A stretch of 64,000 nucleotides of DNA. Source: Streptomyces sulfonofaciens (GTDB lineage Bacteria > Actinomycetota > Actinomycetes > Streptomycetales > Streptomycetaceae). The position numbers and the translations under genes are program-made. Shown one piece after another: positions 42,374-51,391 of the stretch; within the stretch, counting starts at the first letter, position 1, and each line of letters opens with the position of its first letter. Under the pieces are notes generated by a model that saw only the letters and a program-made list of their open reading frames with translations, was not told where the DNA came from and searched no databases. The stretch lies in assembly GCF_014656295.1 (NCBI RefSeq), contig NZ_BNCD01000005.1, forward strand, positions 186,001 to 250,000. Direction: 5' to 3'.

Positions 42374-43825
42374 ATGCCCCGCACCCCCCACGTCCGCACT
42401 CCCCACGTCCGCGCCGCCCACCACCTCCGCACCGTCCCGCACGCCCTGCGCCCGCTGCTGAACTGGCGGTCGCTGCGCTGGAAGATCGCCGCGCTGGTGG
42501 CGGTGGCGTCCTGCGCGGTGGCGCTCGCCATCGGTCTGCTGGTGCACCACAGCACCCTGGAACGCTCCCTGCACGAGGACCGGGAACGCGCCCTCACCGC
42601 GCTCACCGCCGCCGTCGCCGACCACCGGCGCACCGGCACGCAGGCGTCCGTCACGCCCCTCGCCGAACTGCCCGACGCGCTCGCCCGGCAGGTCACCGCC
42701 ACGGGCCGGGGCACCCTCTACGACGACAGCGATCCGACCGTTCCGTGGGAGTGGGCGGCCACCCGCGTCGACGGCCAGGTGCTCGCGGTGCGCGTCGACG
42801 CGGGCACCGACCTGCGCAGCCGGCAGGCCCTGGACCGGCACATGCGGCTGGCGTCCCTGGCCGCGCTCGCCGTCGTCGTCCCGCTGGCGGCGCTCGCCGC
42901 CGAGCTGCCCAACCGGCGGCTGCGGCGGGTCGCGGGCACCGCACGGCGGATCGCCGCCGGCGATCTGGAGGCCAGGACCCGGGCCGGCGGGCCGGGCGGC
43001 GACGAGATCACCGAGATCGCCGCCACCGTCGACTCGATGGCGGACAGCCTGCGGGACCGGCTCCGCAGCGAGCAGCGCTTCACCGCCGACGTCGCCCACG
43101 AACTGCGCACCCCGCTGATGGGCCTGGTCACCGCGGCGGAACTGCTGCCGGAGAGCGAGCCCACCGAACTGGTCAGGGACCGGGTCCGGGTGCTGCGGGC
43201 GCTGGTGGAGGACCTGCTGGAGATCTCCCGCCTCGACGCCGGCGCGGAACACTCCGAGCCGCGGCCCGTGGCGCTCGCCGAAGCGGTGGCGGAGTCGCTG
43301 GACAGGGCCGGGCTCACCGCCCGGCTCTCGGTCACCGGCGCCCCGGTCGCCGAGACCGACCCGCGCCGCCTCGACCGGATCGTGGCCAACCTGGTCGGCA
43401 ACGCCCACCGGCACGGCGGTGCCCCGGTCGACGTCACCGTCGGCGCCACGCGGATCGAGGTCCGCGACCACGGCCCCGGCTTCCCGGCACAGCTCCTCGC
43501 CCGCGGACCGCAGCGCTTCTTCACCGGTGCGAGCGAACGCGGCGGCGGCCATGGCCTCGGCCTGACCATCGCACTGGGCCAGGCCCAAGTCATCGGCGCC
43601 ACACTCACCTTCGCCAACGCCCCGGACGGCGGCGCACGCGCGGTCCTGCACCTGCCGCCCGCGGGGGCCGGGCGTGCGGCGGACGGGCCGGGGCGGGCGC
43701 AGCCGGGCCCGGGCCAGGATCACGGCGCCCCCGGCGACGGCCGCACCGGCCGCGGCGCTCGCACGGGCGGCGGCGCTCGCACCGGCCGCGGCGCTCGCAC
43801 CGGCGGCGGTGGCGGCCGGCACTGA
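42374..43825 (+). CDS. Sensor histidine kinase, partner of the OmpR regulator
   Basis: 483 residues. Two membrane helices (about 38-60 and 158-178) flank a ~95-residue extracellular region. HAMP-like sequence (ARRIAAGDLEARTR) follows. The dimerisation box ADVAHELRTPLMGLVT carries His242. The ATPase domain has NLVGNAHRHGG (N), DHGPGFP (G1) and GGGHGLGLTIA (G2). The last ~45 residues are a Gly/Arg/Thr repeat tail (RGARTGGGARTG) encoded by 18-bp tandem repeats and probably unstructured. The ATG at 42374 nearly overlaps the regulator stop, so the pair is one operon. The signal is unknown; CseC-like sensing of envelope stress is possible. Confidence 0.93.
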   Translation: MPRTPHVRTPHVRAAHHLRTVPHALRPLLNWRSLRWKIAALVAVASCAVALAIGLLVHHSTLERSLHEDRERALTALTAAVADHRRTGTQASVTPLAELPDALARQVTATGRGTLYDDSDPTVPWEWAATRVDGQVLAVRVDAGTDLRSRQALDRHMRLASLAALAVVVPLAALAAELPNRRLRRVAGTARRIAAGDLEARTRAGGPGGDEITEIAATVDSMADSLRDRLRSEQRFTADVAHELRTPLMGLVTAAELLPESEPTELVRDRVRVLRALVEDLLEISRLDAGAEHSEPRPVALAEAVAESLDRAGLTARLSVTGAPVAETDPRRLDRIVANLVGNAHRHGGAPVDVTVGATRIEVRDHGPGFPAQLLARGPQRFFTGASERGGGHGLGLTIALGQAQVIGATLTFANAPDGGARAVLHLPPAGAGRAADGPGRAQPGPGQDHGAPGDGRTGRGARTGGGARTGRGARTGGGGGRH

Positions 43826-43844
43826 CGCGGTGGCCGTGCCGCCC

Positions 43845-44008
43845 TCCCGTCCCCGCCCTCCCGTCCCCGTCCTCCCGTCCCCGTCCTCCCGTCCCCGTCC
43901 TCCCGTCCCCGTCCTCCCGTCCTCCGGCTTCGTGAACCGGATCGGCGCGGATCGGCGCGGATCGGCCGGGACCGGCCCGGATGGGTCCGGATCGGCCCGG
44001 ATCGAGGC
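43845..44008. repeat. Two successive minisatellites (14-bp then 10-bp units) downstream of the kinase
   Basis: Five units of TCCCGTCCCCGTCC run from 43845 to 43914, four nearly identical, ending in a partial sixth. An array of about seven 10-bp units (GGATCGGCGC drifting to GGATCGGCCC) runs from 43939 to 44008. They occupy the 399-bp gap before the next gene; the remainder (44009-44224) is GC-rich with no supported gene. Confidence 0.85.
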
Positions 44009-44224
44009 GGCGCGGGGGCGCGGCCCGTGCCACGGCCCCGCCCCCGCCCCCACTCGCCCCACCCGCGCCGTGCGCCCCGGCCGTCAGGACCCCGGGCTGA
44101 TACGGAACCGACGAACAACCGAGCGGCGGCGGACGGGCGGTGCCGACGGCACTGACACCCGGGGCGCGCAGGGTGGTCAGGGTGCGCGGCCCGCGCACGT
44201 CAGGACCCTGGAGGTGGCCTCCCG

Positions 44225-45646
44225 ATGCCCTCTGCCCACCCGCGTGCCGGCACGCACAACCCACCCCGACCGCCCGCGCCCCAGCTTTCCGCGCGCCCCG
44301 TCACCGAGCCGCCCGCGGCCACCGGCCGCCGTGCCCCCGACACGGCACCGGCCGAACGCGATGACGCGCGGTGCGCCCTGGGCACCGCGCAGCGTGCCCC
44401 CGGCAGGGTGCGGCGCGAACCCGGTGCGGGGCGGCACGGATCCGGCACCCGGCGCGCACGCGGTGCGGCGGCGCCCGCATCCGGCACGGAGTGGTACGAC
44501 CCGGGCGCGGCGCGGCGTGCCGGCGTCGTGGTGCCGTCCGGACCCGGTGCGGCACGCCGCGAGGACGGCCTCGCCCCTCGCGGGGCCGGTGCGGCCTCGC
44601 CCGAGCCCGAAGGGGGACGTGAGGGCCCGCGCGCGGTACGGCGGGACCTCCGCGCGAGGTGGCAGGACGCCGGTACGGTGCGGCACGTCCTCGGGGCGGT
44701 GCGGCACGCCCTCCGTGCGGTGCGGCGCCCCGCCGACCCCCGCCGCGGGCTGCTCACCGCCGCCTTCGCGGTGGCGTCCGCGCTCCTGATGCTGCTGCAC
44801 GCCCACGTGCCCAACCGGATCGGCAACCTCGGCAGCCTCGCCGAGACCTTCCTGCCCTGGCTGGGGCTCGCGGTGCCCCTGACGCTGGGGCTCGCGGCCG
44901 TCCGGCGCTCGTCGCGCGCCGCGGTCGCGGCGCTGCTGCCGGCCGTCGTCTGGTCGCTGCTCTTCGGCGGCACGCTCCTCGACAAGCAGACCGCGGGCGG
45001 TGACCTGACGGTCGTCAGCCACAACGTGAACGCCGCGAACCCCGACCCGAAGGGCACCGCCGCCGCGCTCGCCGCCTCGGGTGCCGGCCTCGTGGCCCTC
45101 GAAGAGCTGGGACCCGACACGGCAGGGGCCTACGCGGCGGCTCTGGCGGGCAGTTACCCGTACCACGAGGTGGACGGCACCGTCGGCCTGTGGAGCCGGT
45201 ACCCGCTGAGCGACACCCGCACGGTGCCGATCATGGCTTGGCCGCGCGCCCTGCGCAGCACCGTCCGCACCCCGCGGGGGCCCGTCGCCGTCTTCGTCGC
45301 GCACCTTCCCTCGGTACGGGTCTCGGCGGCGGGCTTCACCGCGGGCCGGCGCGACGACGCCGCGCGGATCCTGGCCTCCGCCGTCCGCTCCGACCCGCTG
45401 CCGAGGACCGTCCTCGTGGGCGACTTCAACGGCACGGTCGGCGACACGGCCCTGTCCCCCCTCACCCGCCTGATGCGCTCCGCGCAGGACACCTCGGGCG
45501 CCGGCTTCGGCTTCACCTGGCCCGCCGCGTTCCCACTGGCCAGGATCGACAACATCCTCGTCAGGGGCATCACACCGGTTTCCTCGTGGACCCTCCCCGC
45601 GACCCCGAGCGACCACCTGCCGGTCGCGGCGTCCCTCGACCTGTGA
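44225..45646 (+). CDS. Membrane-anchored EEP-fold hydrolase
   Basis: 473 residues. The N-terminal ~170 residues are low-complexity Ala/Gly/Arg/Pro. Three hydrophobic helices follow (LLTAAFAVASALLMLLHAHV, LPWLGLAVPLTLGLAAV, AAVAALLPAVVWSLLFGGTLL). The catalytic domain, predicted outside the membrane, has VVSHNVNAANPD, LVALEELGPDT, VFVAHLPSVRVS, LVGDFNGTVGD, RIDNILVRG and SDHLPVAASL, the full EEP set. This three-helix plus EEP layout is common in Actinobacteria and is of unknown substrate. The ATG at 44225 has GGAGGTGG upstream, which supports keeping the odd N-terminus. Confidence 0.88.
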   Translation: MPSAHPRAGTHNPPRPPAPQLSARPVTEPPAATGRRAPDTAPAERDDARCALGTAQRAPGRVRREPGAGRHGSGTRRARGAAAPASGTEWYDPGAARRAGVVVPSGPGAARREDGLAPRGAGAASPEPEGGREGPRAVRRDLRARWQDAGTVRHVLGAVRHALRAVRRPADPRRGLLTAAFAVASALLMLLHAHVPNRIGNLGSLAETFLPWLGLAVPLTLGLAAVRRSSRAAVAALLPAVVWSLLFGGTLLDKQTAGGDLTVVSHNVNAANPDPKGTAAALAASGAGLVALEELGPDTAGAYAAALAGSYPYHEVDGTVGLWSRYPLSDTRTVPIMAWPRALRSTVRTPRGPVAVFVAHLPSVRVSAAGFTAGRRDDAARILASAVRSDPLPRTVLVGDFNGTVGDTALSPLTRLMRSAQDTSGAGFGFTWPAAFPLARIDNILVRGITPVSSWTLPATPSDHLPVAASLDL

Positions 45647-45758
45647 CGGGCGCGGACCCCGGTGCCGCCGGGAGACGGCCGCGCACGCCGGTGCCGTGGG
45701 CAGGGGGAGCCGTCGGGAGGAGGAGCCGGGCACCGCGGGCCGCGGCTCCCGCTCGCCG

Positions 45759-46232
45759 TCAGAGCGTCGAGACCTTCTCGATCTTCGCGTACGGGGCGCC
45801 TTCCGGATTGGCCAACTGCGCCATGACCTCCACGGGGTCGCCCACGCCGAACGGCAGGCTGTCCTCCGGGAGCAGTACGGGCACCGTGACCTGGATGCCG
45901 TGCTTGTTCGCGTCGCAGGTCAGCGCGGAGTGCTGCACCGTGGCGACCCCTCTGGGACTGCGGATGTCCGAGTCACGCTCGTCGGCCAACCGCCAGGTGA
46001 CGCCCAGGTGCAGCGGGTCCCCGGTGGCGTCGCAGGAGTACGTGACGTCGACCGAGACGGCCTTGTCGGGGGCGAGCGCGACATCGCCTATGGCCACGGT
46101 GTTGTCCTTGCCGAAGATGGTGGAGCCGTCCCCGGCCACGGCGGGAGCGGCAGTGGTCACCGCACCCGCACCGACCGCGAGGGCAAGGAGGGCGGTGGCG
46201 GCGAAACGCTGACGCACACGTGATGACTGCAT
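45759..46232 (-). CDS. Small secreted protein of unknown function
   Basis: 157 residues: a signal peptide (FAATALLALAVGAGAVTTAA, cleavage near APAVA) and a ~125-residue β-rich mature part with a conserved-looking Cys pair (TYSCDATGDPL and HSALTCDANKHG). It probably forms one disulfide-bonded β-sandwich. Family not recognised, but such proteins are frequent among Streptomyces exported hypotheticals. The ATG at 46232 has AAGGAGA at -9. It is divergent from the GH116-type gene and convergent with the EEP gene. Confidence 0.82.
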   Translation of the reverse strand: MQSSRVRQRFAATALLALAVGAGAVTTAAPAVAGDGSTIFGKDNTVAIGDVALAPDKAVSVDVTYSCDATGDPLHLGVTWRLADERDSDIRSPRGVATVQHSALTCDANKHGIQVTVPVLLPEDSLPFGVGDPVEVMAQLANPEGAPYAKIEKVSTL

Positions 46233-46535
46233 GCGGATTCTCCTTTTCCGGGTGGCTGGTTCAGGCACATGCTCCCGAAACGGCATTTCGTCCCCCTCTC
46301 GCCTCCCTCTCGCCCCCCGTCTCGTCCCCGTCTCGTCCCCGCCCTCAGTTCCCCCGCGCTTGGCCCCCTCGCTCCTCGCCGTCCCTTTACCCGCCCCCGC
46401 GGAGGGGTGGCCGAAGCGGGCCGGGCCCCTTGCCGGGGGTGACCACCCGTCACCCCCGGGCGGAACCGGGCCAGTCGGCGCACCGGGCGCGCCCCCGAGT
46501 CCTTGACGTTTCCCTCCAGGGCTCATTGAATACAA

Positions 46536-46547
46536 GAAATCGATTTC
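46536..46547. promoter_or_regulatory. Perfect 12-bp palindrome with central CG, LacI-type operator candidate
   Basis: GAAATCGATTTC lies 49 bp upstream of the glycosidase start in a local AT-rich stretch (46525-46550). A perfect dyad centred on CpG is the usual form of LacI-family operators in sugar-utilisation genes. The remaining gap to 46232 is C/T-rich low complexity (CTCGTCCC repeats at 46310-46345). Confidence 0.6.
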
Positions 46548-46596
46548 ACCACCTGCGCTCAGCACCTTGCCCGCCGTCATGGAGAGGGGTCGGCTG

Positions 46597-49500
46597 ATGG
46601 CCGTCCGCAGCACGGAAAGGGCCGGTCACACCTGCTGCGGGGGAGCGTCCTGCTGCCCGCCCGCGCCACGTCGGGAGCCGGCCGGGCCTGCGCCGGGGGC
46701 GGGGGTCGGACGCAGGGGATTCCTCACGCTGGGCGCCGCCGCCGCGGTGCTGCTCGGCCTCCCGCCGCAGGGCGCGGTCGCGGTGCCCGCCGACAAGGGG
46801 CTCTCCCGGGGCCGGCTCGCCGAGCTCGCCGCCCGCGGCACCGCCACCCGGTACGGCAGCGCGGCGGCGCAGGCCAACATCGGGATGCCGGTCGGCGGCG
46901 CGGGTGCCGGGCAGGTCCACCTGTCCGGGGACGGCAGGACCTGGCTGTGGGAGGTCTTCAACCCGGACGGCTTCCCCTACGGCGGCGCCGACTGGCAGGG
47001 CGTGCACTACGCGCACCCGCCGGCACCCGCCGCCCCGCTGCGCACCGGGTTCGCCCTGCGCTGGAGCGGCGGAACGCGGAGCCTTGACGGCGACGGCTTC
47101 CGGGACGTCGTCTTCACCGGGCAGTACCCCGTGGGCACGGTGGAGTTCGCCGATCCGGCGGTACCCGTGGCGGTGCGCCTCGACGCCTACTCGCCGTTCG
47201 TGCCCACCGCGGCCGACGACTCCTCGCTGCCCGCCACCGTCTTCGAGTACACCCTGCGCAACACCTCCGACCGCACCACCGACGTCCAGGTGCTCGGTTT
47301 CGCCGAGAACCCGGTGTGCGTGCGCAGCCGGACGACGCAGCCGGTGCTGCTCGGCGCGGAGCGGTTCGGCGCGGGCGGCGGCACGGGCATCCAGTACACC
47401 GCCCGGGCCGGCGACCCGGATCCGTCACCCCGTCAGGAAATCGTTTTCGAGGAGTGGGAGCGCAGCGATTACACGGGTTGGACGGCCTCCGGCACCGCCT
47501 TCGGCGCCGGACCGGTCACCGAGGCCGAGTGCCCCGACTACTTCCGCCGCGAAGGCCCCCTGGGCACCACCGGCACCCGCTTCGTCACCTCCCACAACTT
47601 CCGCGCGGGCGACGGCGGCGACCCCGACGGCCATCTCGGCAGGCTGACCAGCCGCCCCTTCACCGTCGAGCGCCGCTACGTCGCCGCCGCCGTCGGCGGC
47701 GGCGCCCAGGCCGGCCGGGCCTGCGTCAACGTCCTCGTCGACGGCGAGGTCGTCGCGTCCTTCACCGGCCGCAACGCGGAGACACTGGTCGAGCGCGCCG
47801 CCGACGTCGGCGCGTACGAGGGCCGGCGGGCCACCATCGAGATCGTCGACGAGGCGACCGGCGGCTGGGGCCACATCAACTGCGACCGGATCCGCTTCAC
47901 CGACACCCCGCTCGACCCCCAGCCGCTCGACCGGCTCACCGACCACGGCACCTTCGCCCTCACCGCCTTCCACCCGGCGGCCACCGCCCGCCCCTCGCTC
48001 GACCGCTGGGCCACCCCGGCCGACTGGTTCGACGCCGCGGACGGACCCGCCGAGGCCGACGCGGTGGCCCGCGGCCTGGCCGGCGCGGTCACCGTGCGCG
48101 TCAGGCTGGCGCCCGGGGCGTCCGAGACCGTGCGGTTCGCGCTCTGCTGGCACTTCGACCTCGTCGACCCGAACCTGTTCAAGCGGCTCGACGGTGCCGC
48201 GACGCTCCGCAGGCACTACGGCACCCGGTTCGCCGACGCCCGGGCGGTCGCCGCGCTGCTCGCCGTGCGCGGTGGCGAACTGGCCGCCGCCACCCACGAC
48301 TTCGTCCGCACCTGGTACACCGACTCCACGCTCCCGCACTGGTTCCTGGAGCGCACCCTCGCCCCCGCCTCGACGCTGGCCACCAGTACCGTGCACCGGT
48401 TCGCGGGCGGGCGCTTCTACGCCTTCGAGGGCCTGTACTGCTGCGACGGCACCTGCACCCACGTGTGGAACTACGCCCAGTCCGTCGCCCGCCTCTTCCC
48501 CGAGCTGGAGCGCGACACCCGCGAGCGCGTCGACTTCGGCCTGGCCTTCCACCCGGACACCGGCGCCGTCGACTACCGCGGCGAGTACGGCAGGACGGTC
48601 GCGCACGACGGCCAGTGCGGCAACATCCTGCGCGCCTGCCGCGAGCACCAGATGGCCCCGGACGACACCTTCCTCGCCCGTGTGTGGCCGAACGTCAAGA
48701 AGGCCGCCGAGTACCTGATCGGGGCGGACGGCCAGGATGCCGCAGGCGCCGACGGCATCCTCCAGGGCCGCCAGTACAACACCCTGGACTCCGCATGGTA
48801 CGGCGAGATCCCCTGGATCAGCGGTCTGTACGTGGCGGCACTGCACGCCGCGGCGCAGATGGCCGACGACATGGCCGACGACGCCTTCGCCGCCCGCTGC
48901 CGCGTCCTCGCCGCCGAGGGCACCGCCCGGCTCGGCGGCCTGTGGAACGAGCGGTACGGCTACTTCGAACAGCACCTCGACCCGGCGCACGCGGACGCCG
49001 TCAACTCGGGCCGCGGCTGCCACCTCGACCAGATGTTCGGCCAGACGTACGCGTTCCAGCTCGGGCTGCCGCGCGTCTTCCCCGCGGGCCGGGCGCGCAC
49101 CGCGCTGGCGAACATGTTCCGCAACAACTTCCTGCCGGACGCACAGGCGTACAAGGACGAGTCGGGCATCGAGGGCGGCCGGGTCTACAGCACCGCCGGC
49201 GAGGCCGGCACGCTGCTGTGCACCTGGCCCTTCGGCGGCTCCGACACCGCGCCGGGCAGCGGCGACCCCGCAGTCATCGGCTACTTCAACGAGGTGTGGA
49301 CCGGTGTCGAGTACCAGTTCGCGGCCCAGTTGATGGCGGAGGGCATGGTCGACGAGGCGCTCGCGGTGACCCGCGCCGTGCACGACCGCTACACCGCCGA
49401 CCGGCGCAACCCGTACAACGAGGTCGAGTGCTCGGACCACTACGCGCGCGCCATGATGAGCCACGCCGTCTACCTCGCGGCCACCGGCTACGAGTACCAC

Positions 49501-49869
49501 GGCCCGCGCGGTCACCTCGGCTTCGCGCCGAGGCTGTCGCCGGACGACTTCGCCGCAGCGTTCACCGCCGCCGAGGGCTGGGGCCTGTACCGGCAGACGC
49601 GTACCGGCCGGAGTGTCAGGAGCGAGATCGAGGTCCGCTACGGCAGGCTGCGGCTCGCCTCGTTCGCGGCCGCGCCGCCGGACGGCGGCGGCACGGGGGA
49701 GGACGGCGCACGGAACCCCGGGGCGAGCGTCAGGCGGATCACCCGTGCCGGGCGGCCGGTGGCGCTGGCCGCCCACCGCACCGCCCTCTCCGGCGGCCGG
49801 GCCCTGGTCACACTGGCCAGGAAGGTCACCCTGGAGCGCGGCGACCGGCTGGTGGTGACGTTCCGTTGA
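46597..49869 (+). CDS. Tat-exported GH116-type glycosidase (GBA2/glucosylceramidase-like) with inserted accessory domain
   Basis: 1090 residues. The leader has Cys13/14/19/20, then the twin-arginine signal GRRGFLTLGAAAAVLLG (Arg39-40). The GBA2-type N-domain starts at IGMPVGGAGAGQVHLSGDGR. At ~285-441 an inserted module (RLTSRPFTVERRYVAAAVGG, then EIVDEATGGWGHINCDRIRF) resembles those attached to GH32 levanases. The catalytic (α/α)6 part shows EGLYCCDGTCTHVWNYAQSV, NTLDSAWYGEIPWISGLYVA, STAGEAGTLLCTWPFGG and NEVECSDHYARAMMSHAVYL, typical of GH116. ATG 46597 is favoured over 46579 because GGAGAGGGG lies 8 nt before it. It probably hydrolyses β-glucosides or β-xylosides outside the cell. It overlaps the CobW-like gene by 4 bp. 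Confidence 0.88.
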   Translation: MAVRSTERAGHTCCGGASCCPPAPRREPAGPAPGAGVGRRGFLTLGAAAAVLLGLPPQGAVAVPADKGLSRGRLAELAARGTATRYGSAAAQANIGMPVGGAGAGQVHLSGDGRTWLWEVFNPDGFPYGGADWQGVHYAHPPAPAAPLRTGFALRWSGGTRSLDGDGFRDVVFTGQYPVGTVEFADPAVPVAVRLDAYSPFVPTAADDSSLPATVFEYTLRNTSDRTTDVQVLGFAENPVCVRSRTTQPVLLGAERFGAGGGTGIQYTARAGDPDPSPRQEIVFEEWERSDYTGWTASGTAFGAGPVTEAECPDYFRREGPLGTTGTRFVTSHNFRAGDGGDPDGHLGRLTSRPFTVERRYVAAAVGGGAQAGRACVNVLVDGEVVASFTGRNAETLVERAADVGAYEGRRATIEIVDEATGGWGHINCDRIRFTDTPLDPQPLDRLTDHGTFALTAFHPAATARPSLDRWATPADWFDAADGPAEADAVARGLAGAVTVRVRLAPGASETVRFALCWHFDLVDPNLFKRLDGAATLRRHYGTRFADARAVAALLAVRGGELAAATHDFVRTWYTDSTLPHWFLERTLAPASTLATSTVHRFAGGRFYAFEGLYCCDGTCTHVWNYAQSVARLFPELERDTRERVDFGLAFHPDTGAVDYRGEYGRTVAHDGQCGNILRACREHQMAPDDTFLARVWPNVKKAAEYLIGADGQDAAGADGILQGRQYNTLDSAWYGEIPWISGLYVAALHAAAQMADDMADDAFAARCRVLAAEGTARLGGLWNERYGYFEQHLDPAHADAVNSGRGCHLDQMFGQTYAFQLGLPRVFPAGRARTALANMFRNNFLPDAQAYKDESGIEGGRVYSTAGEAGTLLCTWPFGGSDTAPGSGDPAVIGYFNEVWTGVEYQFAAQLMAEGMVDEALAVTRAVHDRYTADRRNPYNEVECSDHYARAMMSHAVYLAATGYEYHGPRGHLGFAPRLSPDDFAAAFTAAEGWGLYRQTRTGRSVRSEIEVRYGRLRLASFAAAPPDGGGTGEDGARNPGASVRRITRAGRPVALAAHRTALSGGRALVTLARKVTLERGDRLVVTFR

Positions 49870-51005
49870 CCACCGCCCCGCAGGATCCCGGGAGCCCGGA
49901 AAGCCCCCCGCGCTTCGTCTTCGCCGCGCTCGGCGGCTTCCTCGGCGCGGGCAAGACCACCCTGCTCACCGCCGTCGCCCGGCTGCTCGGGGCCCGCGGC
50001 AGACGGGTCGCCGTGATCACCAACGACCAGGGCGAGGAACTGGTCGACACCGCCGTCGCCCGGTCGTCGGCGGAAGTCGTCGCCGAGGTCACCGGCGGCT
50101 GCTTCTGCTGCCGGTTCGAGGACCTGACGGAGGTCACCACGCAGGCGGTCGCGCGCGGTGCCGACGTGGTGCTGGCCGAGGCGGTCGGAAGCTGCACGGA
50201 CCTCCAGGCCACCGTGGTCCGCCCGCTGCTGCGGGAGTACGGCCCCCTCGTCCGTGTCGCGCCCCTGGTGACCGTCGTCGACCCGGCCCGCTTCACCGCG
50301 CTCCCCGGCACCGGGGACGCCGACCTCGCCTACCTCTTCGACCGCCAGCTCGCCGAGGCCGACCTGATCGCGCTGAACAAGGCCGACGTCACCGCGCCCC
50401 GCGCCCTCCAGGCGGTGCGGGCCGCGCTGTCGGGCCTGCACCCGGCGACGCCCGTGCACACCTGCTCGGCGCTCACCGGCGCCGGTCTCGACGCCCTGGC
50501 CCGGCTCCTGGCCGGCGCAGCCGACCCCGGTCCGCTGCCGGGCCGCGGCAGCGACCTGGACGTCGACTACGACCGGTACGCCGCGGCCGAGGCGCTGCTC
50601 GCCTGGCTCAACCACACGGTCGTGGTGTCCGGTGCGCCCGCGTTCTCCTCGGCGCACTGGGCACGCGTGCTGCTCACCTCGCTGGCCGCGCGTGACTGGC
50701 TGGTCGGCCATGCCAAGGTGCACCTGGAGGACCCCGAGGGCCGCAGCACCCAGGTCGGCGTCACCGGGCAGGGCCGGCGGCCCTTCGTCGGCACGGACGG
50801 CGGCGCCATGGCCCGGGCCCGGGTGCGCATCAACGCACGGGTGGCCTGCGAGCCGGGGCGGTTGGACGCGGCCGTGCGCGCCGCCGTGCGCGCCGCCGAC
50901 CTGGCTACCGGCGCCTCCTCGGCCGCTGCCACCGCGCCCGCGTCCTTCCGGCCCGGCTACCCGCGCCCGACCCACCGGTTGCCCGGGGCACCCGCCAGGA
51001 CCTGA
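49866..51005 (+). CDS. CobW/COG0523-family GTPase (metal chaperone type)
   Basis: 379 residues. G3E-family GTPase that binds metal and is thought to insert it into client proteins. It has Walker A GGFLGAGKTTLL (23-34), the metal-binding GGCFCC (Cys79, 81, 82), a Walker B-like VVLAEAVGSC, and ALNKAD as the guanine-specificity motif. The C-terminal CobW_C-like domain contains LVGHAKVHLEDPEG. It starts with TTG at 49866, overlapping the glycosidase stop as TTGA. No alternative start lies near the fold, so translational coupling is likely. The client may be the glycosidase itself; that is a hypothesis. Confidence 0.85.
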   Translation: MTTAPQDPGSPESPPRFVFAALGGFLGAGKTTLLTAVARLLGARGRRVAVITNDQGEELVDTAVARSSAEVVAEVTGGCFCCRFEDLTEVTTQAVARGADVVLAEAVGSCTDLQATVVRPLLREYGPLVRVAPLVTVVDPARFTALPGTGDADLAYLFDRQLAEADLIALNKADVTAPRALQAVRAALSGLHPATPVHTCSALTGAGLDALARLLAGAADPGPLPGRGSDLDVDYDRYAAAEALLAWLNHTVVVSGAPAFSSAHWARVLLTSLAARDWLVGHAKVHLEDPEGRSTQVGVTGQGRRPFVGTDGGAMARARVRINARVACEPGRLDAAVRAAVRAADLATGASSAAATAPASFRPGYPRPTHRLPGAPART

Positions 51006-51012
51006 GCGGCCG

Positions 51013-51307
51013 TCACCGGTGCCCCCCGCGGCCGGTCGCGTCCCGGTCGGCCGTGTCCGTGCGGCACCTGGCCCCCGTCCCCGCCCGGACCGGCGCGAAG
51101 GGCAGGTTGGGCAGGTAGAACTGGACGAGGTCGTCCACACAGGCGGCGTTCCGCGGCCGGGTCGAAGGGCACGTCCAGCTCCACGTGGCGCGGCAGCAGG
51201 TGCCGGTGCAGGTCGAGGAGCGACCCGGGGCTCCTGCCCGTGGCCGACCGCCGCCCGGAGGGCCGCGCGGCCGGCTTCGAGGCCGTGGCACGGTCCCCGG
51301 CGCGCAC
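51013..51307 (-). pseudogene. Possible frameshifted gene remnant
   Basis: One minus-strand frame gives GSLLDLHRHLLPRHVELDVP and then loses sense near 51150. A second frame then continues with CVDDLVQFYLPNLPFAPVRA to a stop at 51013. Read together they look like one C-terminal protein piece with a single frameshift. No family recognised and no start identified. It fills the 386-bp gap between the CobW gene and the secreted protein. It could equally be chance open frames in GC-rich DNA. Confidence 0.3.
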
Positions 51308-51391
51308 CTGGCGCCGCCGCCCCGGCCGGGCGGGGCCGGGTGGTGCGCCGGCGCGCGTGGTGGCCCCGGTGACCCGGGGCCACCGGGGCGG

